From contig CAZPWT010000002.1 of NCBI GenBank assembly GCA_964590435.1, positions 124,001 to 188,000 of the forward strand: a stretch of 64,000 nt of DNA, written 5' to 3'. This document shows positions 25,145-34,054 of this stretch, in pieces. The translations under genes were made by a program, and so were the position numbers. The stretch is from WSZJ01 sp964590435. Its GTDB lineage: Bacteria; Planctomycetota; MHYJ01; WSZJ01. The notes under the pieces are model-generated. The model was not told the origin of the DNA, made no database searches, and saw only the letters and a program-made list of their open reading frames with translations. Position 1 is the stretch's first letter, and each line of letters opens with the position of its first letter.

Positions 25145-26703
25145 CACTTTGCCCACCCAACGCCGCTAAGCGGATGCACTCCCATGAAGTTCTCGGATAT
25201 GCCGCGCAGTTTCGGGTCCCACAGCTCGATCGTCACTGGCACGTAGAGCGGTGCGACCGGCCCCTCCGCCAGCAACCGGGCTTCCGCCTGCACGAGAGTC
25301 GCCATCCGCCGTTCGCCCTGCTCTCCAGCGGCGCGCCGGATCAGCGCATCGTAGATCGGGTCGGACCAGCCGGACTGGTTGTTGCCATTGTTGCTGGCGA
25401 ATATCTCCAGGAAGGAGTTCGGGTCCTGGTAGTCAGGAAGCCACGAGGATAGGCAGAGTTCGTAGTCGAGTTCGCGGCGACGGCGAAGCCATTCCTTTCG
25501 GTCGACTCTGTCGAGAATTACTTCGACCCCGAGTGCTTCCTTCCAGATGGCCTGCAACACCTGCGCTACAAGTATGAACTCGTTCTGCGCTGGGTAGAGG
25601 AATCGGATCGGAGGAAGACCGGACCCGGAAGGGTGTCCCGCGCGGGCAAGCAGTTGACGGGCTGACTCGACATCGCATAGCGGCTGCGGCTGTCCCGAAT
25701 AGCCCGGGAAGCCGGACGGTATCAGCGCGGCCCAAGGCACCTGGCCCCCACCCGCCGCAGTTACGATGCGCTTGCGATCAATCGCGCTTGAGAACGCACG
25801 TCTAACCGTGTTGTTGTCAAACGGCGCATGGTCGGAAGCCATTCGGACAAATGAGATGGATAGCTGGGGGCAGACGTGAAGATCCGCGCGCCCCATGAGG
25901 TCCCGAACAATCGCAGGCGGCGGATCGATGACCCATCGCGCCATCTGGCCTTCATAGAGATTGAACTGCGCCGCCCCGGGCGCCACCGACAGAAATGTGA
26001 TCGAGGACAGCCTTACTCGAGAGGCGTCGTGATAGCGGTCGTTCCGGATTGCGAGAATGCGAAAACTCGGCTCCCAGACGGCAAGCACGAACGGGCCATT
26101 CGCAGTGAATCTCCCCGCGCGCGTCCACTTTCTGCCGTGCGCTTCAACCGCGGGTCGAGGAACGGGAAGAAACGCCATGTGGTATGTCAGGGTCAGAAAG
26201 TACGCGGTCGGCTGTTCGAGAGTGACCACGAATGTGTGGTCATCGGGAACAGAAAGTCCAACAGTCGATTCGGGAGTCTTCCGCTCGCGAAATTCCCGTG
26301 CGCCCTTGATGACCGCGAGGAGTTCCCAGTTGGGCGCCTCGGCCATCGAGAGAACTCGCAGCCAGGACCAGCGGAAATCCTCGGCGGTCACGGGACGTCC
26401 ATCGGACCAGGTGGACACCCGGAGATGGAAGGTCCATGTCAGACCGTCGGCCGATTTCTCCCAGCTCTCCGCCACTCCGGGGCGGGGCTCCAGGGTCACC
26501 GGATCGGGAACGGTGAGGCCTTCCAGGAACGCCGACAGGAGTCGGCTTTCAAGCGCGACTCGCGCCAGGGCCGGGTCCAGAGTGCTCGGTTCGGCACCGA
26601 AAACAACCGTGAGTCCGCCCTCCGGCGGCGGTTTCACGCTCCACGCGAGCGACAGCGCGGCAAGGAGGGCGAGCATCGCGCACAGAAGCGCGGCGGGGCG
26701 CAT
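25144..26703 (-). CDS. oppA: Oligopeptide-binding protein, OppA-like (SBP family 5)
   Basis: 519 aa from ATG 26703; N-terminal membrane or signal segment MRPAALLCAMLALLAALSLAW without a lipobox. Family 5 features: VVFGAEPSTLDPALARVALE, TVPDPVTLEPRPGVAESWEK, GRPVTAEDFRWSWLRVL, and DNNTVRRAFSSAIDRKRIV. It captures peptides in the periplasm and delivers them to OppBC. Base composition is visibly lower in GC than oppB/oppC, so the binding protein may have a different history from the permeases. Confidence 0.88.
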   Translation of the reverse strand: MRPAALLCAMLALLAALSLAWSVKPPPEGGLTVVFGAEPSTLDPALARVALESRLLSAFLEGLTVPDPVTLEPRPGVAESWEKSADGLTWTFHLRVSTWSDGRPVTAEDFRWSWLRVLSMAEAPNWELLAVIKGAREFRERKTPESTVGLSVPDDHTFVVTLEQPTAYFLTLTYHMAFLPVPRPAVEAHGRKWTRAGRFTANGPFVLAVWEPSFRILAIRNDRYHDASRVRLSSITFLSVAPGAAQFNLYEGQMARWVIDPPPAIVRDLMGRADLHVCPQLSISFVRMASDHAPFDNNTVRRAFSSAIDRKRIVTAAGGGQVPWAALIPSGFPGYSGQPQPLCDVESARQLLARAGHPSGSGLPPIRFLYPAQNEFILVAQVLQAIWKEALGVEVILDRVDRKEWLRRRRELDYELCLSSWLPDYQDPNSFLEIFASNNGNNQSGWSDPIYDALIRRAAGEQGERRMATLVQAEARLLAEGPVAPLYVPVTIELWDPKLRGISENFMGVHPLSGVGWAK

Positions 26704-26757
26704 GGAGGAACGGTTATCGCGCGACGCGCGGCGCGGCGCAAGCAAAGTCGACGGGCG

Positions 26758-27669
26758 TCAAGGCGCTCGGAGCGCCTCGAACAGCGTCTTGCCGACTTGC
26801 CCGAGGCTCGACGGCGCACACTTGTCCGGCGTGTCCTCGTCCGTGTGGAAGAACGGATAGTCGAAATCGATCAGCAGGATCACCGGGATCCCCTTCTCGA
26901 GGAAAATCTTGTGGTCGTCGAGCATCTCGGGCTGCGGCTCGTCCACGAACGCCTTCGCGTCCACGCGTTTCGCGGCGGCCCAGATGCGGTCGACCACGGC
27001 GGGCGCCTGCCTCGTGGAGCGCGCTTCGCGCCGGATCCTGAGGCTCGCGTCGCCCACCATGTCGAGGATGACGCCCCACTCGACCTTGTAATCCGGGTTG
27101 TCGCGCATCCAGGCGATCGAGCCGAGGAAGTAGTCGTCCCACTGCCCCTCGCGGCCGAAGTCCTCGCCGTCGAAGAAGATCATGTCGACGCCGTACGCGG
27201 GCGGCGCCGTGCGCCACGCCTCGGCCAGCGCGAGGAGTACCGCCACGCCCGAGCCGCCGTCGTTCGCGCCGTTGATCGGCACCGAGCGGTTGTCCGGGTC
27301 GGGGTCGCGGTCCGCCCAGCTCCGCGTGTCGTAGTGCGTCCCCAGCAGCACGCGCTTCGTTTCCGACGGGCGGAAGCGCGCCACGATGTTGCGGAACGTC
27401 GACGGCCCCGTCGCCGACTTCGGCGTGTGCTGGAACGTGTGCACGCTCACCTCCGCGCCGCACGCCTTCGCCCGCTCCGCGATCCACTTCTCCGCCGCGT
27501 CCTTCTCCGGGCTCGCGTGGTTGCGCGGCCCGATCAGGCAGAGCTCCTTGAGCAGCGCGTACGAGCGGTCCCCGTCGAACCCCGCCGCCGGCGCAGGCTT
27601 CGGCTTCGCCGCGTCGCCGCAGCCGGCCAACGCGAGCGGAATGAGCAGGAGAAGGGCGAAGCGCTTCAT
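26758..27669 (-). CDS. Lipoprotein M28 peptidase / glutaminyl-cyclase-like
   Basis: 303 aa from ATG 27669, sharing one base with the upstream stop. Lipobox LALAGC near 12-17. The zinc aminopeptidase fold has LLGTHYDTRSW, NGANDGGSGVAVLLALA, FFDGEDFGREG and HTDEDTPDKC, which match bacterial and animal glutaminyl-peptide cyclotransferases (QC) better than typical aminopeptidases. Such enzymes form N-terminal pyroglutamate. A pyroglutamyl-peptidase domain is encoded at 34463-35728, an interesting pairing. It acts on exported proteins at the membrane face. Confidence 0.8.
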   Translation of the reverse strand: MKRFALLLLIPLALAGCGDAAKPKPAPAAGFDGDRSYALLKELCLIGPRNHASPEKDAAEKWIAERAKACGAEVSVHTFQHTPKSATGPSTFRNIVARFRPSETKRVLLGTHYDTRSWADRDPDPDNRSVPINGANDGGSGVAVLLALAEAWRTAPPAYGVDMIFFDGEDFGREGQWDDYFLGSIAWMRDNPDYKVEWGVILDMVGDASLRIRREARSTRQAPAVVDRIWAAAKRVDAKAFVDEPQPEMLDDHKIFLEKGIPVILLIDFDYPFFHTDEDTPDKCAPSSLGQVGKTLFEALRAP

Positions 27670-29238
27670 CAGAAACTCATCGTATCCACGGGGGCGTAAT
27701 CGTCGGTGAGGACGGGGACGTCGTCGACGGGAAGAGGCGCGGCGAGGACGCGGCGGGCGTCGTCGAAGAACGTGAGGGTCGGGGCCTCGGCGCGCTTGAG
27801 GAAGCCGGAGGCGGTATCGACGATGCGCTCGGGGGTCCACGCCGGGGTGCCGTTGAGGGCGATGAGCATGACGTTGCGTGTGCGCGTCCGGTCGAGCGGC
27901 GCGGCCGAGTCGCGCTCCGTGGACTCGAGGGGGCGCGGGAAGACGTGCACCGCGTCGAACACCTGCTGGAACGTCTTCTGCTCGGAGCGCAGCACCCGCG
28001 ACTTCACCCCCTCGAGCGAGCTGTTGATGTTCGCGAGGAGGACGCCGCCCGGCGCGAGCTTCGCCTTGATTTCCTCCATGAACTCGCGCGTGGTGAGGTG
28101 GAACGGGATCTGACCGCCGATGGTGTAGGCGTCGAGCACGACCAGGTCGTACTTGCCTTCCGTGCGGCGGACAAAGCGCCGCCCGTCCTCGCAGTGGATG
28201 CGGAGCCGCGGGCCCTCCACGAGGTGGAAGTACTTCTTCGAGACGTTGATGACCTCGGGATCGATCTCGACCAGGTCGACTTCGCAGTTCGGGTCGTCCG
28301 TCGTGAACTTCCGCGGCCCGATCCCGCCGCCGCCGCCGATCACGAGGATGCGCTTCAGGTCCGGCCGGAAAATGCGCGCGAGCTGGAACGAGTCGGTGTA
28401 CGTCGTGCGCGACGTGTACGGCGGCTCCAGCGCGATCCCCGACTCGATGTAGTTGTTGAACTGGAGGAAGCGCCCCCAGCCGTCGTACTCGGTGACGAGG
28501 ATGTAGTGGTAGGCGGAGTCCTTCTCCATGACGAGGCGCTGCGACGGCTTCATCTCGACGATCGGCGCCGGGTCGAGCAGGAACGCCGCGGGCCCGGCGA
28601 TGGCGAGCGGGAGGGCGAACGCGAAGATGCCGCGCGTCCGGGGGAGCAGGATGAAGGGCAGCGCGACGAGCGCCGCGCCGAGGGCCTGCGTGACGGAGCG
28701 AACGTTGAACGCGGGGATGAGCCAGAAGGCGGTGAGGAGCGTCCCGGCGATCGAGCCCACGGTCGAGAGCGCGTAGAGCTGCCCCGCGACGTTCCCCATC
28801 TTTTCGATCGCCTTCGCCGCCAGCCGCACCGCGAACGGCGACACGATCCCCATGAGCAGCGACGGCCCCGCGAAAACCAGCGTCGTCCCGAGCAGCGGCC
28901 CGAGGCGCTCCCCCGTCCCCGCCAGCCCCCGGCACAGCGGATGCGCGAAGAACGGGATCAGCAGCATCCACAGCCCCGCCGCAAACACGATCGCGTTCAG
29001 CACGAAAAACGACGGCCGCGCGTCCGCGATCTTCCCCCCCCAGCATGTACCCGCCCGACAGCGCCGCCAGGAACACGCTGATGATCGCGCCCCAGACGTA
29101 GATCGAGCTCCCGAAATGGATCGCCAGGATCCGGCTCGCCACCATCTCCAGCCCCATCAGCACCGCGCCCGACACGAACACCAGCGCCTTGAGGCGCCAG
29201 CCGGAGACGGAGGAAGCGGTAGCGGTGTCAGGGGCCAT
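27669..29238 (-). CDS. Fused membrane/spermidine-synthase-like protein, frameshifted at a C8/G8 run
   Basis: The N-terminal frame (ATG 29238, MAPDTATASSVSGWRLKALV, membrane helices to SGGYMLGG) and the remainder (from KIADARPSFFVLN through the C-terminal methyltransferase-like domain) lie in different frames. They join if one base is removed from the eight-C run at 29034-29041. The corrected protein is about 522 aa: N-terminal helices, then a spermidine-synthase fold (ILVIGGGGGIGPRKF, VDLVEIDPEVINVSKKYF, LVVLDAYTIGGQIPFHL). This MFS-like/SpeE fusion is common in environmental bacteria and usually annotated only as a fused spermidine synthase. The shift is a sequencing error, a phase-variable tract or a real lesion. 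Confidence 0.75.
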
Positions 29239-29279
29239 GGCGGAGGGAGATCATTTCCGCGGGGGGGCGGGAGGGAAAG

Positions 29280-29555
29280 CTAAAACTCGCCAGAACGACG
29301 AAAGCCGGGGTGGGCCTGAACTGTTGCAGATTTTGCAACAGTTGCCTCCCGCCGCAATTCTCCTTCGTCGAACACGTTGGCGATGTGCCGCGAAATGACG
29401 GACTTGTCCCGCTGGAACAGGTCCGCCATCTGGTTCAGGGACAGCCAGACAGTTTCGGCCTCTATCCGGACCTGCAGCCGGGTGCGCCCGTCCTCCGTCT
29501 GGTAGAGGAGGAATTCGCCGCGCGGGGCTGGAACGGACGGAGTCAGGTCGCTCAT
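29280..29555 (-). pseudogene. Truncated RhuM-family protein
   Basis: 91 aa from ATG 29555. It matches the N-terminus of RhuM/virulence proteins (about 330 aa): GEFLLYQTEDGRTRLQVRIE, ETVWLSLNQMADLFQRDKSV, ISRHIANVFDEGELRREATV, then it diverges (AHPGFRRSGEF) and stops. The rest of the domain (normally EYYNLDVIISVGYRV) is missing, so this is a fragment. It begins the accessory island containing the toxin and the KilA-N pair. Confidence 0.7.
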
Positions 29556-29711
29556 GCTGAAGACGCCTCGTTGGATGCAACAAGTACCCGGGACGGACAG
29601 GTCCAGCCCCGGCAGGATGCCCAAGCAGCGCTTCGTTGACAACCCCATGGGCTCATCCGCCTTCTGCAAGAGTTCCTTGGACCCCGTCCGGCGGAAAGGT
29701 GTACTGGGGTC

Positions 29712-30659
29712 GTGAAGCGGCGGCAGCGCTGGCTGTGGATTCTGGCAATTGCCTGGGTGTGCTTTTCGGCGCCCGCGGCGGAAGCGCTTGTCGGGTCGGG
29801 GCCAGGAAGCGCGGCAGAGGCGCCCGCCGGCGCCGACCCCGCCGACGTCGAGATGATCCGCCGCGGCCTCGACGCCACGGTCTCGATCGTCAACCTCGTC
29901 CAGGGCGCTAACTTCCGCAGGAAGAATAACCTCGAGTGCTTCGTCGCCGGGACTCTCGTCGAGACGCAGGACGGCCCCCGCCCGATCGAGCAGGTCCGCG
30001 AGGGCGACTGGGTGCTCGCGTGGGACGAAGACGCCGGCGAACTCTGCTGGAGCCGCGTCGAGCAGACCTTCGTCACCCCCCGCCAGCCGATCTGGCGCCT
30101 CACCCTCAAGCTCCCCGACGGCTCCGAGGAGTCGCTTGACTGCACTCCCGGTCACCCGTTCTGGGTGGACGGCGCGGGGTGGATCTCCGCCTCCCACCTC
30201 CAGCCCGGCCAGGACGTCGCCACCCTCTCGGGCCCCGCTCGCGTCGCCTCCGTCGCGCCCACGGGCAGGAACCGGACGGTTTACAACTTCGAGGTCGAGG
30301 GGACGCATTGCTACTTCGTGGGGACGGGTGGGGAGCTGGTGCACAATGCGCCGTGCGGTGTTCCTAAAAACAATTGGGGGCAGCCTCACGGGAGCCCTAG
30401 GCATTGGAATCGAATCACCCAGTCCGCCGACAAGATGAACCAACTCAAGTGGCGCGACATCCGGGTCAATCGCAGGCAAGTGGACGCGGCTGGCAAGGTA
30501 GTCGGGAAGAACCGGCCGGACCTCGCCGGGATCAACCCCCGAACAAATGTCCGCCACAACGTCGAGTTCGACACGAACCCCGCGTCGAGCGCGAGACATC
30601 GTGCTGTCGTGAATGCCAATGATCCTGCCGCGAAGAACACGTTTATACGGATCCCCTGA
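29712..30659 (+). CDS. Secreted pretoxin-HINT polymorphic toxin
   Basis: 315 aa from GTG 29712. Signal peptide (WLWILAIAWVCFSAPAAEA), a short linker, then a HINT autoprocessing domain from C76 (ECFVAGTLVETQDGPRPIEQ) through TPGHPFWV and ending GGELVHNAP with H211-N212. The last 100 residues are the toxin candidate (NRITQSADKMNQLKWRDIRV, VGKNRPDLAGINPRTNVRHN, VEFD). The RPDL...VEFD spacing suggests a restriction-endonuclease-like nuclease, which is inference. HINT domains release the C-terminal toxin. The protein is short compared with Rhs toxins. The next gene, 3 bp away, is the probable antidote. Confidence 0.75.
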   Translation: MKRRQRWLWILAIAWVCFSAPAAEALVGSGPGSAAEAPAGADPADVEMIRRGLDATVSIVNLVQGANFRRKNNLECFVAGTLVETQDGPRPIEQVREGDWVLAWDEDAGELCWSRVEQTFVTPRQPIWRLTLKLPDGSEESLDCTPGHPFWVDGAGWISASHLQPGQDVATLSGPARVASVAPTGRNRTVYNFEVEGTHCYFVGTGGELVHNAPCGVPKNNWGQPHGSPRHWNRITQSADKMNQLKWRDIRVNRRQVDAAGKVVGKNRPDLAGINPRTNVRHNVEFDTNPASSARHRAVVNANDPAAKNTFIRIP

Positions 30660-30662
30660 CAC

Positions 30663-31301
30663 ATGTTCGACTGCACCAAACCCGTTTCGCTCGCCGAGCA
30701 CTTGAAGGCTATTGCGGCCGTACACCTGCCTTTTCAGCAGACGGTGCCCGCCCTTGAGTCCGCACTCAGCGACTTCGGGCCGGTGACGAGAACACCCTTA
30801 GGAAATTTCGCGGCTCTCATCGACTTCCTCCTGCCGCTCAAGTCGTTTACGACTCGCTTTGGGATTCTTGCTCTTGGTGATTGGTGCGTCTTGCTGACAG
30901 ACATGGCCGGTGAACACTGTTTCGTTGACACTCTAGCAGTTAGTCGAGCCGCTCACAGGACGGCAGTCTGCGTCGTGTATCGGGAGCAACACAGGGAGAT
31001 CCACGTGGGTGAGGACGGTCGCTCCGTGCGAGAAGTGCAGAGCTTGCTCGATGTGGATCGTTGGTACTTCAGAGAAAGCGGTGCGCCTCTGTTCTGGGAG
31101 GACAAGGAGGATTTGGCGCTGACGCGGAAACGCAACCGTCTCGGTGTTATGCAGGTCGCTCGGTACTTCGAACTCCTCACAGGACACCCTCTACCGGACT
31201 GGCCTCGCGCTCAGTTCCACGCGCTCCTGGGACTCGAAAGATGTACGAAAGAAGTCAAGAACCCAATCTTGCGGTGCCAGACCATCAAGGATTTGAAATA
31301 A
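30663..31301 (+). CDS. Probable immunity protein for the HINT toxin
   Basis: 212 aa from ATG 30663, 3 bp after the toxin stop. I do not recognise a family. No signal peptide or membrane segment, as expected for a cytosolic antidote. Visible segments: PVSLAEHLKAIAAVHLPFQQ, GILALGDWCVLLTDMAGEH, LDVDRWYFRESGAPLFWEDK, FELLTGHPLPDWPRAQFHAL. GC content is clearly lower than the surroundings, indicating transfer with the toxin. The immunity role rests on position and composition only. Confidence 0.55.
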   Translation: MFDCTKPVSLAEHLKAIAAVHLPFQQTVPALESALSDFGPVTRTPLGNFAALIDFLLPLKSFTTRFGILALGDWCVLLTDMAGEHCFVDTLAVSRAAHRTAVCVVYREQHREIHVGEDGRSVREVQSLLDVDRWYFRESGAPLFWEDKEDLALTRKRNRLGVMQVARYFELLTGHPLPDWPRAQFHALLGLERCTKEVKNPILRCQTIKDLK

Positions 31302-31403
31302 GTTGGCCGTTGTAGGGGTGTATAGGCTCAGAACCAAGACGGAGAGCGGCGTGAGCACGAAGTTCAGCATTCGCACTGCAACCGACGTCCATCGGAGCAT
31401 TTC

Positions 31404-31778
31404 ATGAAACACCTCCTGACCATCGCCACCCTTACCTCCCTTCTCCTCCTAACCGCCTGCGGCGACAAGTCGATCGAGCGGCGCAGCACGCTCAAGAGAA
31501 TCTCGATGGCCTACAACGAGTACGCTTCCAAGCACGGGATGCTCCCCGTCCCCCCCGGCCAGACGATCGAGAACCAGGTGCCGGCGGACTGCAAGACCTG
31601 CCCGAGCTGCGGGAAGGCGTGGAGCTACGCGAAGATTACGGCGGTGCCGAAGGACACCAGGGACTGGGACCCGATCATCGCGTGGTGCGCGACGTGCGAG
31701 TCGGAGGGGGGCAAACGGGACGTGCTGAGGTATCACGGGAAGGCGATCGCCGTGGACCCGGCGGAGCTGCCGAAGTAG
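31404..31778 (+). CDS. Small lipoprotein with Cys-pair motifs
   Basis: 124 aa from ATG 31404. Signal and lipobox LLTAC near residues 15-19. After acylation: SIERRSTLKRISMAYNEYAS, then CKTCPSCGKAW and WCATCESEGG, two Cys pairs that could bind zinc. The helix after the lipobox resembles the mature start of pilin-like (DUF1559/GspG) proteins, but the pilin cleavage site is absent. Function unknown. Confidence 0.6.
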   Translation: MKHLLTIATLTSLLLLTACGDKSIERRSTLKRISMAYNEYASKHGMLPVPPGQTIENQVPADCKTCPSCGKAWSYAKITAVPKDTRDWDPIIAWCATCESEGGKRDVLRYHGKAIAVDPAELPK

Positions 31779-31840
31779 GGGCGCGGGGGATGATTTCTTA
31801 TCTCTGCCGCAAAACCTCGCCAACTGTGTGCCAGGACGGG

Positions 31841-31972
31841 CGCCCTCTCCTGCCCCATCCTGCCCTCTCTTGCCGTGTCCTGCCCACTCGGCGGGTTTTT
31901 CGGGAGGCTTTCCGCGCGACCCGCCATGCCCTCTCCTGCCCTGTCTTGCCCTCTCCTGCCCCATCTCGCTTC
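31841..31972. repeat. CCTCTCCTGCCC tandem short-word array
   Basis: Two clusters of degenerate CCCTCTCCTGCCC/CCATCCTGCC units flank a central GGCGGGTTTTTCGGGAGG. Directly repeated rather than palindromic. Lies in the 243-bp gap before the YhcG 3' end; no gene seen there. Confidence 0.65.
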
Positions 31973-32021
31973 ATCGGATTGTCGATCCGGAGATTGCGGG
32001 GGCGGGAGCGAACCTGCGCGA

Positions 32022-33203
32022 TCACTTCCGTAACTCCAGTTGTCTGCGCGTCCGTTCAATCTCTGCGGCCAGGGTTCGTTCGTCCGGAAGAGCGGTGAGG
32101 TATTCGCGGACGAGCATTTTGGTGGGCAGGGACTCCGTGGCGTAACGGACGAGGGCCTCGCTCTTTCCGCTGCACAGGATGATGCCGACCGGCGGATTCT
32201 CGCCGGCCAGGACCCAGTGTTCGCGGGCGTAGTTCAGGTAGACGTGCATCTGCCCGGAGTCTCCGTGGGTGAAGCGGCCGAGCTTCAGGTCGAAGATGAC
32301 GAGGCAGCGAAGCCGCCTGTGGAAGAAGAGCAGGTCCACGCGATACCACTCATCGTCGATGCGCAGCCGGCGCTGGCGGCCCACGAAGGCGAAGTCGTTG
32401 CCGAGTTCGAGGACGAGAGGATGACGGATCTCATCCTCGGCACTGACGGCGTCGCCGGGATGGGGTTTCGCGCCCCGGGCCAGCATGGCGGTCTTGTTGC
32501 GCGAGAGCGCGGTGCGCTCGTAGTACTGGCTGTCCATCTGCCGCCGGAGCTGACGTACGGCCCAACCGCCACGAAGCGCTTCGGCATGATAGAAGGCAAA
32601 AGCCTCGGGCGAACGTGAGCGCCGAACCAGCAGCACGTACTGTGACCACGGCAGGGGGAACGCCATGGCGACGTCGGTCAGGCGGAACGGCGACGAGCGC
32701 AGCCTTCCGGATGACGCCTTCAGTATCCGAGACGGCATCTCGGATACTGGAGCGGTTTCCGAAGCGGTTTGATGGGTCAGCTCCAATTTCCGAGACAGCG
32801 TCTCGGAAATCCGGCCTTCCCCGCAAACGCCGTAGAGAAGACGCATGTTCTCCAGGTTGTCGACGGAAAACCCACGGCCCAGGCGGGCGCTGAGATCCTC
32901 GGCCAGCCGCTTCAACAGGGCCTTGCCGTATCCTGCCCGCTTCGCGCCTCTCTGCTCGAATTCCACGATCCGCCGGCCGACTTCCCAGTAAGTCGCTGTC
33001 ATCAGCGCGTTGACGGCGCGTGCGCTGGCCCGGCGCGCTCTTTCGAGCAATACGCTGATACCGCCAAGCAGGCCGGAGTAGCCATCGGGCGCGGCGGGCG
33101 AAGGGGCTGCCTTCTTCATCAAAGGTTTCACCGAGCGACCCGCGTCGAATTGGACTCGTCCAGATGCCGGCGACTTGGGGCGTATCGGGTTAAGAGGCTT
33201 CAC
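32022..33203 (-). CDS. YhcG-type PDDEXK nuclease domain protein (DUF1016)
   Basis: 393 aa from GTG 33203, overlapping the kilA-N stop (GTGA). N-terminal DUF1016 helical domain (VNALMTATYWEVGRRIVEFE, YGKALLKRLAEDLSARLGRG). A low-complexity insert holds SETLSRKLELTHQTASETAP. The C-terminal nuclease fold contains the acidic/K motif YRVDLLFFHRRLRCLVIFDLKLG (D...DxK). The family is implicated in phage defence and nucleic-acid processing, often in islands with KilA-N/ORF6N proteins. Two palindromes lie inside the coding insert (see the repeat entries at 32721 and 32786). Confidence 0.85.
   Translation of the reverse strand: MKPLNPIRPKSPASGRVQFDAGRSVKPLMKKAAPSPAAPDGYSGLLGGISVLLERARRASARAVNALMTATYWEVGRRIVEFEQRGAKRAGYGKALLKRLAEDLSARLGRGFSVDNLENMRLLYGVCGEGRISETLSRKLELTHQTASETAPVSEMPSRILKASSGRLRSSPFRLTDVAMAFPLPWSQYVLLVRRSRSPEAFAFYHAEALRGGWAVRQLRRQMDSQYYERTALSRNKTAMLARGAKPHPGDAVSAEDEIRHPLVLELGNDFAFVGRQRRLRIDDEWYRVDLLFFHRRLRCLVIFDLKLGRFTHGDSGQMHVYLNYAREHWVLAGENPPVGIILCSGKSEALVRYATESLPTKMLVREYLTALPDERTLAAEIERTRRQLELRK
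32721..32749. repeat. Hairpin palindrome inside the YhcG coding sequence
   Basis: CAGTATCCGAGA (32721-32732) pairs with TCTCGGATACTG (32738-32749) around CGGCA, a perfect 12-bp stem encoding part of the protein's hypervariable insert. Confidence 0.8.
32786..32810. repeat. Second hairpin palindrome inside the YhcG coding sequence
   Basis: ATTTCCGAGAC pairs with GTCTCGGAAAT around AGC, an 11-bp perfect stem sharing the CCGAGA core with the first palindrome 36 bp away. Confidence 0.8.
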
Positions 33204-34054
33204 TTGGCACCTCCGGCATTCCCCTGCAGGCGCCGGACCTCGCCTTGGGCGAGCGCGAGGGTTCTCATCTGGCGGATGGCGATCGCGTTGAGTCGTGTGA
33301 GCCGGTCGCGCTGCGGAAGCCCCATGTGGATGAACTCGGCGTTCATCCCTTCGATGTTGGCGAGCACCAGCAGTTGTTCGATGGAAGCGTGATCGCGGAC
33401 GTTGCCATCGAGGCGGGGGTTGGCGTCGCGCCATTCCTTCGCGGTCCGGCCGAACAGGGCCACGTTCAGCAGGTCGGCTTCGGTGGCGTAGGTAAAGGCG
33501 GCTTGGGCGGGGGTGACCTCAGGGGGAATCAGGTGAGTCTTCACCGCGTCCGTGTGGATCCGGTAGTTCAGCTTGGACAGCGTCCGGTTCAGGTTCCAGG
33601 CGAGCGAGAGGCGGCGGTTCTCGTCGTCCTTGAGGCGCTGGAACTCCTTGATGAGGTAGAGCTTGAACTCGACGGAAACCCAGGAGGCGAACTCGAAGGC
33701 GATGTCCTTGTGGGCAAAGGTGCCGCCGTAGCGCCCGGCCTGGGAGGTGATGCCGATGGCGCCGGTCTTTTCGATCCACTGTTTCGGCGTCAGCGTGAAG
33801 CTGTTCAGCCCCGCCTGGTTTCTAAACCCGTCGAATTCGACGGGTTTGAACGCGGGGTTGTTGAGACGCTCCCAGGTGCCGAGGAACTCCAGGGTGTTTC
33901 GATTGCGCAGCCAGTTGCGAATCACGTCGTCGGAGTGATCCGGATTCTTGAAGCGGGCGATGTCGGTGAGGCTGAGGTAGTCGGAGATGCCTCCGGACAG
34001 GACGGCAACGGCGGTTCCCTGGACTTCGAGCGTAGATTTGCGCGACGGATTCAT
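33200..34054 (-). CDS. KilA-N domain protein
   Basis: 284 aa from ATG 34054 with AAGGAG upstream. The KilA-N DNA-binding domain spans about residues 15-150: DYLSLTDIARFKNPDHSDDV, NWLRNRNTLEFLGTWERLNN, GGTFAHKDIAFEFASWVSVE. The C-terminal part (RTLSKLNYRIHTDAVKTHLI, DLLNVALFGRTAKEWRDANP) is the extension found in phage antirepressor-like and defence-island proteins. It overlaps the YhcG gene by 4 bp, so the pair is cotranscribed. It may regulate the nuclease or act as a phage sensor; no direct evidence. Confidence 0.85.
   Translation of the reverse strand: MNPSRKSTLEVQGTAVAVLSGGISDYLSLTDIARFKNPDHSDDVIRNWLRNRNTLEFLGTWERLNNPAFKPVEFDGFRNQAGLNSFTLTPKQWIEKTGAIGITSQAGRYGGTFAHKDIAFEFASWVSVEFKLYLIKEFQRLKDDENRRLSLAWNLNRTLSKLNYRIHTDAVKTHLIPPEVTPAQAAFTYATEADLLNVALFGRTAKEWRDANPRLDGNVRDHASIEQLLVLANIEGMNAEFIHMGLPQRDRLTRLNAIAIRQMRTLALAQGEVRRLQGNAGGAK

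Noticed and set aside
31841..31972. CRISPR-like array
   Set aside because: Units are short, degenerate and directly adjacent, without uniform repeats or unique spacers.
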